From: Vibrio sp. NTOU-M3
GTDB lineage: Bacteria > Pseudomonadota > Gammaproteobacteria > Enterobacterales > Vibrionaceae
Direction of reading: 5' to 3'
NCBI RefSeq assembly: GCF_040869035.1
Contig: NZ_CP162100.1
Span: 806,001 to 870,000, forward strand
DNA length: 64,000 bases
This document shows, one piece after another, positions 38,403 through 48,100 of the stretch. The position numbers and the translations under genes were made by a program. The notes beneath the pieces were generated by a model. That model was given only the letters and a program-made list of their open reading frames with translations, was not told the DNA's origin and ran no database searches. How positions within the stretch are numbered: the stretch's first letter is position 1; every line of letters starts with the position of its first letter.

Positions 38403-40064
38403 ATGAAGCAACGCCTGATCGTAAAAAGCGCAATTAGCGCGGCAATTTTGGCTACTCTAGCGGGTTGTGCAACAGCACCTCAGCATGAGTGGGAAGCTGA
38501 TACAACCTATAAGCTGACAGTTCTTCACACTAATGACCACCACGGTCGTTTCTGGCAAAACAAATACGGCGAATACGGCATGGCTGCACGTAAGACGCTG
38601 ATTGATGAACTGCGCGCTGAAATTGCAGCAGAAGGTGGCAGTTCGCTACTGCTTTCTGGTGGTGATATCAACACAGGTGTACCAGAGTCAGACCTTCAAG
38701 ATGCTGAACCAGATTTTAAAGGCATGAGTAAGATTGGTTACGATGCGATGGCGCTGGGTAACCACGAGTTTGATAACCCGTTAGAAGTTCTATTTAAGCA
38801 GAAAGAGTGGGCCAACTTCCCAATGCTTTCAGCAAACATCTACGACAAAGCAACTGGTGAGCGCATGTTCCAAGCGTACCAAATGTTTGACAAGCAAGGC
38901 ATTAAGATTGCTGTTATTGGTCTAACGACTGAAGACACAGCGAAAATCGGCAACCCAGAATTTATCGGTGGCATCGATTTCCGCGACCCTAAAGAAGAAG
39001 CGAAAAAGCTAATCGCTGAACTTGAGAAAACTGAAAAACCAGACCTAATTTTTGCTGTGACACACATGGGTCACTACGAAGATGGCAACCGTGGTATCAA
39101 CGCTCCGGGTGACGTAGCATTGGCTCGCTACCTTGACGAAGGTTCTCTAGATATGATCGTTGGTGGTCACTCTCAAGAACCTGTATGTATGGAAGCGCCA
39201 AACGTTGTTAAGAAAAACTTTAAGCCTTCTGATGAGTGTAAGCCAGACATGCAAAACGGTACTTACATCGTTCAGGCTCACGAGTGGGGTAAATATGTTG
39301 GTCGTGCTGATTACGAGTTCCGTAACGGCGAGCTAACCATGGTAAGCTACGATCTGATCCCAGTTAACCTGAAGAAGAAGGTTAAAATTAACGGTGAGAA
39401 GAAGCGCGTTCTGATTGAAGATGAAATCAAACAAGACGCAGCACTACTTGAGTTCTTACGCCCATACCAAGAGCAAGGCCAAGCACAGTTAAACGAGAAA
39501 ATCTCTGAAACTAACGGCAAGCTTGAAGGTGATCGTAACGTTGTACGTTTCCAACAGACTAACCTAGGCCGTTTAATCGCGACTGCTCACATGGAGCGTG
39601 CAAAAGCTGACTTTGCTGTGATGAACTCTGGTGGTGTCCGTGACTCTATTGAAGCGGGTAACGTTACATACAAAGACGTACTGACAGTTCAACCATTTGC
39701 AAATATCCTGACATACACAGACATGTCTGGTCAGGAAGTGCTTGATTACCTAAACGTTGTAGCAACGAAGCCAGTTGACTCTGGTGCTTACGCGCAATTT
39801 GCAGGTATTTCAATGACTGTTGCTGACGGTAAAGTGTCTAATGTCTTCATCAGTGGCAAGCAATTACGCCTAGATGAAACTTACCGTTTCACAGTACCAA
39901 GCTACAATGCGGCTGGTGGTGATGGTTATCCGAAACTCACGGATCATCCAGGTCACGTAAACACTGGTTTTGTGGATGCTGAAGTATTGAAAGAATACCT
40001 AGAAGCCAATAGCCCAGTTGATGTGAACAAATACGCACCTTCAGGTGAAATCGTATATAAATAA
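38403..40064 (+). CDS. ushA: 5'-nucleotidase / UDP-sugar hydrolase lipoprotein (UshA/NutA-type)
   Basis: Envelope enzyme of 553 aa that cleaves extracellular nucleotides to nucleosides for uptake. Lipobox TLAGC (Cys22), so it is membrane-anchored, as in Vibrio NutA and unlike soluble E. coli UshA. Metallophosphatase signatures LTVLHTNDHHGRF and LGNHEFDNPLE, GGHSQEP, and the C-terminal domain NSGGVRDSIEAG. RBS AAAGG favours the ATG at 38403 over an ATG six bases earlier. Confidence 0.92.
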   Translation: MKQRLIVKSAISAAILATLAGCATAPQHEWEADTTYKLTVLHTNDHHGRFWQNKYGEYGMAARKTLIDELRAEIAAEGGSSLLLSGGDINTGVPESDLQDAEPDFKGMSKIGYDAMALGNHEFDNPLEVLFKQKEWANFPMLSANIYDKATGERMFQAYQMFDKQGIKIAVIGLTTEDTAKIGNPEFIGGIDFRDPKEEAKKLIAELEKTEKPDLIFAVTHMGHYEDGNRGINAPGDVALARYLDEGSLDMIVGGHSQEPVCMEAPNVVKKNFKPSDECKPDMQNGTYIVQAHEWGKYVGRADYEFRNGELTMVSYDLIPVNLKKKVKINGEKKRVLIEDEIKQDAALLEFLRPYQEQGQAQLNEKISETNGKLEGDRNVVRFQQTNLGRLIATAHMERAKADFAVMNSGGVRDSIEAGNVTYKDVLTVQPFANILTYTDMSGQEVLDYLNVVATKPVDSGAYAQFAGISMTVADGKVSNVFISGKQLRLDETYRFTVPSYNAAGGDGYPKLTDHPGHVNTGFVDAEVLKEYLEANSPVDVNKYAPSGEIVYK

Positions 40065-40106
40065 GCATTAAAACGTTTGACTCAATCAGCGTGATATTTT
40101 TAACTA

Positions 40107-40133
40107 AAAGCGCCGCAATTGCGGCGCTTTTTT
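40107..40133 (+). terminator. Terminator of ushA
   Basis: Perfect palindrome AAAGCGCCGCAA / TTGCGGCGCTTT followed by TTT. Confidence 0.9.
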
Positions 40134-40251
40134 GTGTTTAGAAACCAATAAAAAGTTTCGTAAAGTTTAACTATATAAATACCAATATAACCATTTGAGT
40201 GACGACTCACAGCACAGGTGGTTATGTTGGTGGGTATAAGGACAACGTCGT

Positions 40252-40725
40252 ATGACCCCAGCAATTAATTTGGCTAAAAAAAAGAAAATTACCCACAAAG
40301 TTCACCAATATGAGCACGACCCACGCGCGCAGAGTTATGGTTTAGAAGCGGCACAAGTGTTGGGACAAGATCCGGAAAAGGTCTTTAAAACGCTGCTATT
40401 TTGTTTAAATGGTGAAGCAAAAAATCTCGCAGTAGCCGTCATCCCGGTTGCTGAAAAGCTAAACCTTAAACTTGCTGCTAAAGCGGCAAAAGGAAAGAAA
40501 GCCGAAATGGCAGACCCCGATATCGCACAAAAAACGACAGGGTATGTAGTGGGGGGGATCAGCCCGCTAGGCCAGAAGAAAGCCTTGCCAACATTCATTC
40601 ACCAAAGTGCATTAGAGCAGGGCAGTATATGTGTCAGTGCAGGTAAAAGAGGGTTAGAGATAGAGCTCGCGGCGCAAGATTTAGCGACATTGACGCGGGG
40701 ACAGTTTGTGGATCTATGCTTATAA
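40252..40725 (+). CDS. ybaK: Cys-tRNA(Pro) deacylase YbaK
   Basis: Editing enzyme of 157 aa that hydrolyses mischarged Cys-tRNA(Pro). Family motifs: KVFKTLLFCL with the catalytic Lys region, VAVIPVAEKLNLK, TTGYVVGGISPLGQKKALPTFI, and GLEIELAAQDL. Typical length for YbaK/EbsC. Single gene, convergent with uraA. Confidence 0.93.
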   Translation: MTPAINLAKKKKITHKVHQYEHDPRAQSYGLEAAQVLGQDPEKVFKTLLFCLNGEAKNLAVAVIPVAEKLNLKLAAKAAKGKKAEMADPDIAQKTTGYVVGGISPLGQKKALPTFIHQSALEQGSICVSAGKRGLEIELAAQDLATLTRGQFVDLCL

Positions 40726-40757
40726 GCGGTAGATGCTTGTATAATGGTTGTGATACG

Positions 40758-40788
40758 AAGGGTTGGCTGATATATGCCAACCCTTTTT
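40758..40788. terminator. Bidirectional terminator between ybaK and uraA
   Basis: AAGGGTTGGC-TGATATAT-GCCAACCCTT followed by TTT. Confidence 0.88.
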
Positions 40789-40799
40789 CTTTTAGTTCA

Positions 40800-42044
40800 C
40801 TATTTTGCTTCTTCTTCCATTTGAGCATTGTCCACAACGTGGTTCTCGCCTAAATCTTTTGGCAAAACTAGGTTTAGAAGAATTGCTACGATACCGCAAA
40901 GGCTAACGCCTTGAAGACTGAATTCGCCAATACCAAATGCCATACCACCGATACCAAATACGAGCGTGATAGCCACAATCACTAAGTTGCGAGATTTATG
41001 TAGGTCGACATTGTTCTTAATCAGAGTGTTTAAACCAACGGTGGCGATGGAGCCAAACAGAAGAATCATGATACCGCCCATTACTGGCATTGGGATGGTT
41101 TGTAGTACAGCTCCAAGCTTGCCAACTAGAGCAAGTACAATGGCTGTTACCGCAGCCCAAGTCATGATCACAGGGTTAAACGCTTTGGTTAGCATTACTG
41201 CACCAGTAACTTCGGAATAAGTGGTGTTTGGTGGCGCGCCTACCATGGAAGCGGCGATAGTCGCGACGCCGTCACCAGTAATGGTGCGATGTAGCCCTGG
41301 TTTTTTGATGTAGTTTTTACCAGTCACATTAGAGATGGCTAACATGTCGCCCACGTGCTCGACCGCAGGTGCAATGGCCACAGGAATCATAAATAGAATT
41401 GCGTTGATATTGAATTCAGGCATGGTGAAGTTCGGTAAGGCGAACCATGCAGCTTCTTTTACAGGAGTAAAATCCACAATGCCATATCCTAGGCTTAAGC
41501 TGTAACCAACGACGATACCGCCCAGAATTGGCGTCAGTTTCAAAAAGCCTTTCGCAAAGACGCTGAGGATTATGGTGGTCAGTAGTGATGCAACCGAAAT
41601 AACCAGAGATGCGTCAGCATCGATCACTTGAGCGCCATCCACTTTACCTAAAGCCATGCTGACAGCAACAGGCGCTAAGCCGAGACCAATCACCATGATC
41701 ACAGGACCAACCACAACCGGTGGCAGTAATTTATGAATAATTTCTACCCCACGTACTTTGATTAATGCACCCATCGCAACGTAGACAAAACCCGCTGCCA
41801 TCAAACCACCCATAGTGGCAGGAATACCCCAAGTCTGAACCCCGTATAGGATAGGTGCGATAAAAGCAAAAGAAGAAGCAAGGAAAATTGGCACAGTACG
41901 GCGAGTGACAAATTGGAAAAGAAGGGTTCCGATACCTGCGCCGAATAGAGCAACGCTTGGGTCTAGGCCTGTCAATAACGGCACTAACACGAGGGCCCCA
42001 AATGCGACAAAAAGCATTTGTGCGCCTTGGATGGCATTTTTCAT
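40800..42044 (-). CDS. uraA: Uracil permease UraA
   Basis: Uracil:proton symporter of 414 aa in the inner membrane, NCS2/UraA family, with about 14 membrane segments. Key stretches: GAQMLFVAFGALVLVPLLTGLDPSVALF at the start, AIAPAVEHVGDM (substrate site Glu and His), and GAPPNTTYSEVTGAV. Single gene; the usual partner upp is not adjacent here. Confidence 0.93.
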   Translation of the reverse strand: MKNAIQGAQMLFVAFGALVLVPLLTGLDPSVALFGAGIGTLLFQFVTRRTVPIFLASSFAFIAPILYGVQTWGIPATMGGLMAAGFVYVAMGALIKVRGVEIIHKLLPPVVVGPVIMVIGLGLAPVAVSMALGKVDGAQVIDADASLVISVASLLTTIILSVFAKGFLKLTPILGGIVVGYSLSLGYGIVDFTPVKEAAWFALPNFTMPEFNINAILFMIPVAIAPAVEHVGDMLAISNVTGKNYIKKPGLHRTITGDGVATIAASMVGAPPNTTYSEVTGAVMLTKAFNPVIMTWAAVTAIVLALVGKLGAVLQTIPMPVMGGIMILLFGSIATVGLNTLIKNNVDLHKSRNLVIVAITLVFGIGGMAFGIGEFSLQGVSLCGIVAILLNLVLPKDLGENHVVDNAQMEEEAK

Positions 42045-42288
42045 ATTGTTCTTCCTTTAGGTGGCGGTAAGTAGTAATTACTCTACAAAAATAAAATTCG
42101 CGGGATTCTATCACTGTTGCAATCGATTACAATCTGAATCAGATCAAATATTGATGATTAATTAGTAAATTATGATCTTATTCTGAGGGGCAGATAAGAC
42201 TTTGTAACCGTATTGATTAGTCCTTTAGTTGCTCTGCCTGAAATTGTTGCTTATCATCGGTGTTCGCTGACATGAATGTAGGAAAAGT

Positions 42289-43518
42289 ATGCGTAACTTA
42301 GCGTTGATGATTTTGGGGCTTGTTGGATTGCCCGCTTATGCACTGACGAATGTCGATCTGTATCGAGCAGAAATTGTATTGGATCAAACTGAAGAGAATG
42401 CAGATAGCGAAGCTCGTGTTCAGGGCATGACAGAAGTGCTAGTTCGCGCTTCCGGTGATCAAACTGTCGCGAACAACCCAGTGGTAAAAAAAGCGCTAAA
42501 GCAAAGCTCTCAATACCTAGCACAGCTAAGTTATGGGCAGTTGCAAGGTGAGCAAACGATGCGAATGAGCTTTAGTGCGCCACATATTCGCTCATTATTA
42601 ACGCAAGCCCAACTCCCTTTCTGGCCATCCGCTCGAGCAAATATTTTGGTTTGGCTGGTGGAAGAAACGAGCCAAGATCGAAATATTGTTTGGGAACATG
42701 CTAATTCCAAAGTACTAAACGATATTATGAGCCAAGCCAAACAACGTGGTTTGCCAATGACGGTCCCTGTTGGTGATTTCGATGATATTACTGGAATCGC
42801 TGTATCTGATTTGTGGGGAGGTTTCGCTCAGGCCGTGGGGCAGGCCAGTCAACGCTATCCTGTTGATGCTGTGTTAGTGATCCGCGCGCAGGGAGATAAT
42901 GTTCGTTGGACTTTATATGATCAAAAACCCGCAACAATAGGCATTACGCGTCAAGCTCCGTTGTCAGGTTCAAATAGTGGTTCATCTGCTAGTGAAAAGA
43001 TGGTGAACCAAATCAGTGATTATTACGCGAAACGCGCTGCGGTTGTGGTGGCAAGTGAGTCTTCTGAAGCTATAAAGGTACGCTTCACTGAACTTGGTGA
43101 TGCTGTTGACTTCTTCACCCTTGAAAACAAGCTTAAAAAGCTAAGTTCAGTTGCATCGCTTGATATCTTGAAAATCCAAGGCCATGAAGTGACCTTCAAC
43201 GTGCATTTATTAGCGTCTAAAACGCAGTTTGAACAAGAAGTCGCTCGAATGGGACAAGTGACACCGCTTGAACCGATTGTTGAAACTCCAACGCAACCTG
43301 AGTTACCAGTTTCTGAACCCGTGATAGATGAAAATACAACAGAGGGTGTTCAACAAGGCGATGACGTGCGCCAAGAAGAAGTATTGATAGCTCCGTTACT
43401 GCCTGCTGAAACCATTTTGATGTATAAATGGCAGCACATCGAACGCCGTGAGGCTGTGCCTGAGCAAGAGCAAACGGCCTCTGATGAAACGCCGGTGTCA
43501 GAACTAATCTCACAATAA
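42289..43518 (+). CDS. DUF2066-domain envelope protein
   Basis: Protein of 409 aa with a signal peptide (about 1-18, ending PAYA) and a DUF2066 domain (about 20-330). Visible features: QGMTEVLVRASGDQTVANNP and PFWPSARANILVWLVEE. The C-terminal 330-409 is low-complexity, rich in Glu, Pro and Val. Function unknown. Divergent from uraA and convergent with a DUF2069 gene. Confidence 0.82.
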   Translation: MRNLALMILGLVGLPAYALTNVDLYRAEIVLDQTEENADSEARVQGMTEVLVRASGDQTVANNPVVKKALKQSSQYLAQLSYGQLQGEQTMRMSFSAPHIRSLLTQAQLPFWPSARANILVWLVEETSQDRNIVWEHANSKVLNDIMSQAKQRGLPMTVPVGDFDDITGIAVSDLWGGFAQAVGQASQRYPVDAVLVIRAQGDNVRWTLYDQKPATIGITRQAPLSGSNSGSSASEKMVNQISDYYAKRAAVVVASESSEAIKVRFTELGDAVDFFTLENKLKKLSSVASLDILKIQGHEVTFNVHLLASKTQFEQEVARMGQVTPLEPIVETPTQPELPVSEPVIDENTTEGVQQGDDVRQEEVLIAPLLPAETILMYKWQHIERREAVPEQEQTASDETPVSELISQ

Positions 43519-43520
43519 CA

Positions 43521-43545
43521 AAAAAGAGCCTTTCGGCTCTTTTTT
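43521..43545. terminator. Bidirectional terminator between DUF2066 and DUF2069 genes
   Basis: AAAAAGAGCC-TTTC-GGCTCTTTTT. Confidence 0.9.
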
Positions 43546-43966
43546 ACTTTTCAAACTTTGCTTTTTCTTGCTTCTCGACTTCGGATAAGCGCTTGAGTTT
43601 GAGTCCCAGCTCTTTTCCTCTTGCGCGAGCATAGAGAATATTGCCCGCAAATCCAGCGGCTGTTAGTAGCAATTCAACCACAGCTAACCATCGCTCACCT
43701 CCGTCGACATACAGAATCGTTAATGCATGAAGAAAATAGAGCATCAAGATAAAGTTTGCCCAAGCGTGAGTATAAGGTTTGCCTGCCAAAATGCCGGGAA
43801 GAGGGAGTAATAAGGGAATAACCCACGCAATGGCGAGTGTTGTACTGCTAATGTGAGGATGTGGTGACAATGACAATTGCCATATCGCGACCCAAGCCAG
43901 TAGCGCTAAATTGCCACACAAGGCCAGTAAACGATATAGCTTGGTTCTTGGTTGCATCTCATCCAT
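43544..43966 (-). CDS. DUF2069 membrane protein
   Basis: Inner-membrane protein of 140 aa with four hydrophobic segments (about 11-30, 42-60, 70-86, 93-112) and a basic, coiled C-terminus (KLKRLSEVEKQEKAKFEK). DUF2069 proteins have no known role. The gene sits 6 bases after wrbA in the bepA-arsC-wrbA-DUF2069 direction. An ATG three codons in is also possible. Confidence 0.82.
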   Translation of the reverse strand: MDEMQPRTKLYRLLALCGNLALLAWVAIWQLSLSPHPHISSTTLAIAWVIPLLLPLPGILAGKPYTHAWANFILMLYFLHALTILYVDGGERWLAVVELLLTAAGFAGNILYARARGKELGLKLKRLSEVEKQEKAKFEK

Positions 43967-43972
43967 GGCAAT

Positions 43973-44542
43973 TTATCCTTTTAACTTTGTTGCTGTGGTG
44001 GCCAGTCTTTTCCCGAGCTGTTGAGCGAGTTCGATTTCTTCTTGAGTTAATGATCCCGCTTGCTTACTCACCGACGATGCACCATAGGGAGTACCGCCAC
44101 TTTTTGTGGTGTGTAGTTTTGGTTCTGAGTAGGGAAGCCCCATAACCAACATACCATGATGAAGCAGAGGCAACATCATGGTTTGTTGCGTGGTTTCTTG
44201 TCCGCCATGTAGGGTAGAAGAAGAGGTGAAGACACAAGCAGGTTTGTCAATTAAGTCTCCTGCCACCCAAAGCGCACTGGTTTGATCCCAGAAATGCTTT
44301 AAAGGGGCGGCCATGTTACCGAACCAGACTGGGCTACCCATAGCCAAACCATCACACTGCTTCAGCTCATTGAGAGACAGAACGGGGTCTTGTGAAGGGC
44401 CATCGCGATCACCAATACTGTCGACCGTGCGCAGCAAGGCTTCACAATGAGGGACTGATTCAATCCCTCTTGCGATGTGTCTGGCGAGGCTTCGGGTGCT
44501 ACCGTGACGGCTATAATACAGCACCACTATTTGACAGGTCAT
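43973..44542 (-). CDS. wrbA: NAD(P)H:quinone oxidoreductase, WrbA type
   Basis: Flavodoxin-fold enzyme of 189 aa that reduces quinones by two electrons using FMN. FMN phosphate loop VLYYSRHGSTRSLA (about 7-20), then GSPVWFGNMAAPLKHFWD and FTSSSTLHGGQETT match WrbA. It overlaps the arsC-like gene by 4 bases (ATGA). Confidence 0.88.
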   Translation of the reverse strand: MTCQIVVLYYSRHGSTRSLARHIARGIESVPHCEALLRTVDSIGDRDGPSQDPVLSLNELKQCDGLAMGSPVWFGNMAAPLKHFWDQTSALWVAGDLIDKPACVFTSSSTLHGGQETTQQTMMLPLLHHGMLVMGLPYSEPKLHTTKSGGTPYGASSVSKQAGSLTQEEIELAQQLGKRLATTATKLKG

Positions 44543-44883
44543 AAAATCTCAAGCACTTGCTCTGGTGGGCGGCCATGTCTGGCTTTGCCATTTGCCACAA
44601 CAATAGGGCGTTCGATGAGTTTTGGATTGGCTGCCATGGCTGTAAACAGTGCTTCGTCAGTTGCGTCTGCTAATTTGAGTTCCTTATAGAGATCATCTTT
44701 TGTGCGCATCATGGCTCGCACACCATCAACCTCAAGTTGGCTATATAGCGTTTTTAGCTGTTCAACCGTTGGCGGCGTATCAAGATACGTAATAATTTCT
44801 GGTTGAACGTTGTTTTCCTCTAGCAGTGCTAATGTTTGACGGCTTTTAGAACAACGAGGGTTGTGATAAATCACGACTGACAT
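44539..44883 (-). CDS. ArsC-family reductase (YfgD-like)
   Basis: Thioredoxin-fold protein of 114 aa with Cys11 in HNPRCSKSRQTL and the ArsC-type IERPIVVANGKARHGRPPE end. The family includes glutaredoxin-coupled arsenate reductases, but in this bepA-linked position (YfgD) the physiological role is unsettled. The ATG at 44883 has RBS GGAGAAAT; an ATG five codons earlier lacks one. Confidence 0.86.
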   Translation of the reverse strand: MSVVIYHNPRCSKSRQTLALLEENNVQPEIITYLDTPPTVEQLKTLYSQLEVDGVRAMMRTKDDLYKELKLADATDEALFTAMAANPKLIERPIVVANGKARHGRPPEQVLEIL

Positions 44884-44906
44884 AAATTTCTCCTTCATTT
44901 TTATGA

Positions 44907-46361
44907 TTATTGCAGTGCCATAAAGCGCTCACGATCAATCATGAGCTGGTCGATACGAGCATCGAAGCGAGCCTGCTTTAAACTTCCTAATTCGGCCAGT
45001 TGGCTGGCCTGAGTGTAATATTGGATTGCTTTGTTCCAATTGGCTTTCAAGGCCAATATCTCAGCACGTGCAGCGAGCTCTTCATCACTGTGACCCAGAT
45101 GTGTTTGTGCTTCTGACAATAGGTGCCAGCCGTTAACATCATCGGGGTGATCATGAGTGTAGCGTTGTAGTGCACGCACGGCATCTTCGTTCTTATCTTG
45201 TTTTACTAGTGAGTTTGCAAGATTGATGGCTAAAACCGGATTGTTGGGATTGGTTTTCAGCGCTTTCTTCAGCATGTTTTCCGCTTTATCTGCTTGATTC
45301 TGAGCGATGTAGAGATCCGACATCGCATCGAGATAAAAATTATTTGCGGGATCCTGTTTGAGCAGGGCTTTCAACAGCGGCTCTGCTTTATCAAAATGAC
45401 GATTATCCAGATGAACAAGGGCACGCCCGTATTGGAATGAAGGGGTAAGCGAAGGTGATGCTTTTTTCTCGGTACGTGCAAACCAGTCTAAGGCCGCATT
45501 TTCATTGATCCCCGCATAGCGAGCAACAATTCGGGCGCGAGCGAGATGGTAACTAAGTGATGGCGAGACACGTTTCGCGGGATACTCGCGGGCACGTGTT
45601 CGGCTATCTGTAATTCGGTCTTCTGGTAACGGGTGAGTGAGCAACATTGGTGGTGGTTTGCTAGCATAGCGGTATTGGTCTGCAAGGCGGCCAAAAAATC
45701 GTGGCATTGCGCTCACTTCAAATCCAGCTTTTGCTAAGGTCGCGATACCAAAGCGGTCAGCCTCTTTTTCATTACTGCGAGTGTAGTTGATTTGGCTTTG
45801 CATATTACCCGCGGTCGTAGCGGTAATGGCTGCAATCCCAGCTTCAGGTGCGGCGATAGCAAGCAATAATGAACCCGCTAACGCAGCAATGGTTGCTGGA
45901 GAGCGTCGAGCCTGATCTTCCATTCTTCGCGCAAGATGGCGTTGTGTCACGTGTGCAATTTCGTGTGCAACAACCGAGGCAAGCTCACTTTCACTTTGTG
46001 CGTGTAAGAACAACCCGGAATGAAGGGCAACATAGCCACCAAAAAACGCAAATGCGTTAATGTTGCGGTCTCGGATCATGAAGAAGGTGAATGGCGTTTT
46101 GACATCATCCGCATTCGCAACTAATCGATGACCTAATGAGTCAATGTACTCATTTAAAACAGGGTCATTAACGATAGGTTTGCTTGCACGCAGCATGCGC
46201 ATGTAGGCATCGCCGTATTGCAGTTCTTGATCGATGGTTAATGTCCCGCTGGCAGCCGTACCAATGTCTGGGAGATCTAATGAATTGGCTTGAGCAATAG
46301 GGGCTGAAGCGAGAGCCGTTGCAACACATAGGCAAACAAGCGAACGGGTACGTCTAAACAT
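44907..46361 (-). CDS. bepA: Periplasmic M48 metalloprotease / chaperone BepA
   Basis: Protein of 484 aa that monitors assembly of the LPS translocon LptD and other outer-membrane proteins with the BAM machinery. Signal peptide about 1-25 (ending AQA), zinc motif HEIAH at 133-137 followed by a distal Glu (SNEKEADRFG), then TPR repeats (about 310-450). Length close to E. coli BepA (487). Leads the leftward unit bepA-yfgD-wrbA. Confidence 0.93.
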   Translation of the reverse strand: MFRRTRSLVCLCVATALASAPIAQANSLDLPDIGTAASGTLTIDQELQYGDAYMRMLRASKPIVNDPVLNEYIDSLGHRLVANADDVKTPFTFFMIRDRNINAFAFFGGYVALHSGLFLHAQSESELASVVAHEIAHVTQRHLARRMEDQARRSPATIAALAGSLLLAIAAPEAGIAAITATTAGNMQSQINYTRSNEKEADRFGIATLAKAGFEVSAMPRFFGRLADQYRYASKPPPMLLTHPLPEDRITDSRTRAREYPAKRVSPSLSYHLARARIVARYAGINENAALDWFARTEKKASPSLTPSFQYGRALVHLDNRHFDKAEPLLKALLKQDPANNFYLDAMSDLYIAQNQADKAENMLKKALKTNPNNPVLAINLANSLVKQDKNEDAVRALQRYTHDHPDDVNGWHLLSEAQTHLGHSDEELAARAEILALKANWNKAIQYYTQASQLAELGSLKQARFDARIDQLMIDRERFMALQ

Positions 46362-46565
46362 AGTACAGGGGGTTACTCCATGATTTTATACGCTTTGGAC
46401 ACGGTCAGGCAGAATTGGTTTCACATTCATTGCCATTAATTGAACAGTATTCATAATATTGGTTAATGTCTGTGCATAAACCTGCTTTCATTGGCATCCT
46501 TTTCACTGACGCTGCGAAAAAAACACTATACAATGTCAGCTCTATAATATTCATCGGGACGAAGA

Positions 46566-46802
46566 ATGAAACCCAATATTTTAGATTTGCGTGAAGAGCG
46601 ATGTCCTATGGCTCTTTTGCTTGCCAAACGTCACACAAAATTGCTGGCGTTGGGTGAGGTGATGCAAATCTGGGTGGTGGAGACACATTCGATGAAGGAT
46701 ATTAAACGCTACCTCCGTAAGTATGGCTATACTGTGGCGTGCGAAGCGCAGGATGATTACTACTGTTTGCAAGTGACTAAAGGAACCTTGTTGAATGTTT
46801 GA
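46566..46802 (+). CDS. TusA-family sulfurtransferase-like protein
   Basis: Small protein of 78 aa with the TusA fold signature: LDLREERCPM near the N-terminus with Cys13 and a following Pro, then a helix and GEVMQIWV strand. TusA relays sulfur for tRNA thiolation; this variant, always near perM/bepA in vibrios as far as I recall, has no proven partner. It overlaps perM by 8 bases, so the two are coupled. Confidence 0.8.
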   Translation: MKPNILDLREERCPMALLLAKRHTKLLALGEVMQIWVVETHSMKDIKRYLRKYGYTVACEAQDDYYCLQVTKGTLLNV

Positions 46803-47868
46803 AATGGTGAGTCGTTGGTATAAACGACGTTTTTCTGATCCCCATGCGGTGAGTTTAGTCGCGATATTACTGTTTGGTTTTATCACGATATACTTCTTTG
46901 GTAATTTAATTGCCCCTTTGCTGGTTGCGATAGTTCTTGCTTATCTTCTTGAATGGCCAGTAACTCAGCTAAGCCGCCTCGGCATTCCCAGAACACTTTC
47001 TGTAATACTGGTCATTGTAACGTTTACATCATTGATGATTTTAGCTGTATTTGGCCTAGTTCCTACGATTTGGCAGCAAGTTGGCAACTTAATCAACGAT
47101 ATTCCAAACATGTACACAGGGCTTCAGGCATTTATTGCGGAGATCCCTCAACGTTACCCTGAGCTGGCACATTTTGAAATCGTTGAGTCAGTGGTTACCA
47201 ATGCGAAAAACCAAGTGATCGTGATGGGTGAAACGGTGGTGAAAGGTTCATTGGCGTCTCTGGTCAGCATTGCGACTTTGGGGGTGTATCTGATCTTAGT
47301 TCCATTGTTGGTATTTTTCTTATTAAAAGATAAGCAAGAAATGCTCTCGATGGCGAGCGGAATTCTACCGAGAAACCGAAAGCTCGCGACAAAAGTTTGG
47401 ATTGAGATGAATGATCAAATCTCAAACTACATCCGCGGTAAAGTCATGGAAATCCTCATTGTCGGTGGTGTGAGTTACGTGACATTTGCCATTTTAGACT
47501 TACGCTATTCCGTGTTGTTAGCTGTCGCGGTCGGCTTTTCCGTCTTGATCCCTTATATCGGGGCTGCCGCTGTCACCGTGCCTGTTGCTATTGTTGGTTT
47601 GTTCCAATGGGGATTGGCGCCGCAGTTCTATTGGTTACTTGTCGCCTACGGCATTATCCAAGCCCTTGATGGCAACGTATTAGTTCCGGTGCTGTTCTCT
47701 GAAGCCGTGAATCTACATCCTGTAGCAATTATTGTTGCCGTATTAGTGTTTGGGGGCTTATGGGGTTTTTGGGGCGTTTTCTTCGCGATTCCTTTAGCCA
47801 CGCTAGTTAAAGCGGTTTGGAATGCACTGCCAAGTACAGAAGAAGAGCAACCGTCAGCTGATTCTTAA
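46795..47868 (+). CDS. perM: AI-2E-family transporter PerM (YfgO)
   Basis: Inner-membrane protein of 357 aa with seven to eight membrane segments. Family signatures include LVAIVLAYLLEWPV, FFLLKDKQEML, and VGFSVLIPYIGAAAVTVPVA. PerM-type members are linked genetically to envelope assembly through BepA; transport of a signal is inferred only. Same neighbours as in E. coli (bepA divergent). Confidence 0.87.
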   Translation: MFEMVSRWYKRRFSDPHAVSLVAILLFGFITIYFFGNLIAPLLVAIVLAYLLEWPVTQLSRLGIPRTLSVILVIVTFTSLMILAVFGLVPTIWQQVGNLINDIPNMYTGLQAFIAEIPQRYPELAHFEIVESVVTNAKNQVIVMGETVVKGSLASLVSIATLGVYLILVPLLVFFLLKDKQEMLSMASGILPRNRKLATKVWIEMNDQISNYIRGKVMEILIVGGVSYVTFAILDLRYSVLLAVAVGFSVLIPYIGAAAVTVPVAIVGLFQWGLAPQFYWLLVAYGIIQALDGNVLVPVLFSEAVNLHPVAIIVAVLVFGGLWGFWGVFFAIPLATLVKAVWNALPSTEEEQPSADS

Positions 47869-47889
47869 CAACCCTCAATTTGAATGACT

Positions 47890-47924
47890 AAGGCTTCATC
47901 TCCTCTGGAGGTGGAGCCTTTTTT
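47890..47924 (+). terminator. Terminator of perM
   Basis: AAGGCT / AGCCTT outer stem with an inner CTCC/GGAG stem, followed by TTTTT. Confidence 0.85.
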
Positions 47925-48100
47925 ATCGTTAAAACAAAAGGTTTTACCTAGCGATATTAGCGTGCCTATACATATAATTAATAAAATGTGTTAATAATAT
48001 TTTTGTTACTTATGTAAATAAAAAGCTTAAGTAACCGTTGGCTGGGGCGATAAAGGGAAATAACGATAAAAAAAGCACCGATTTCAGATTGAGGAAGAGT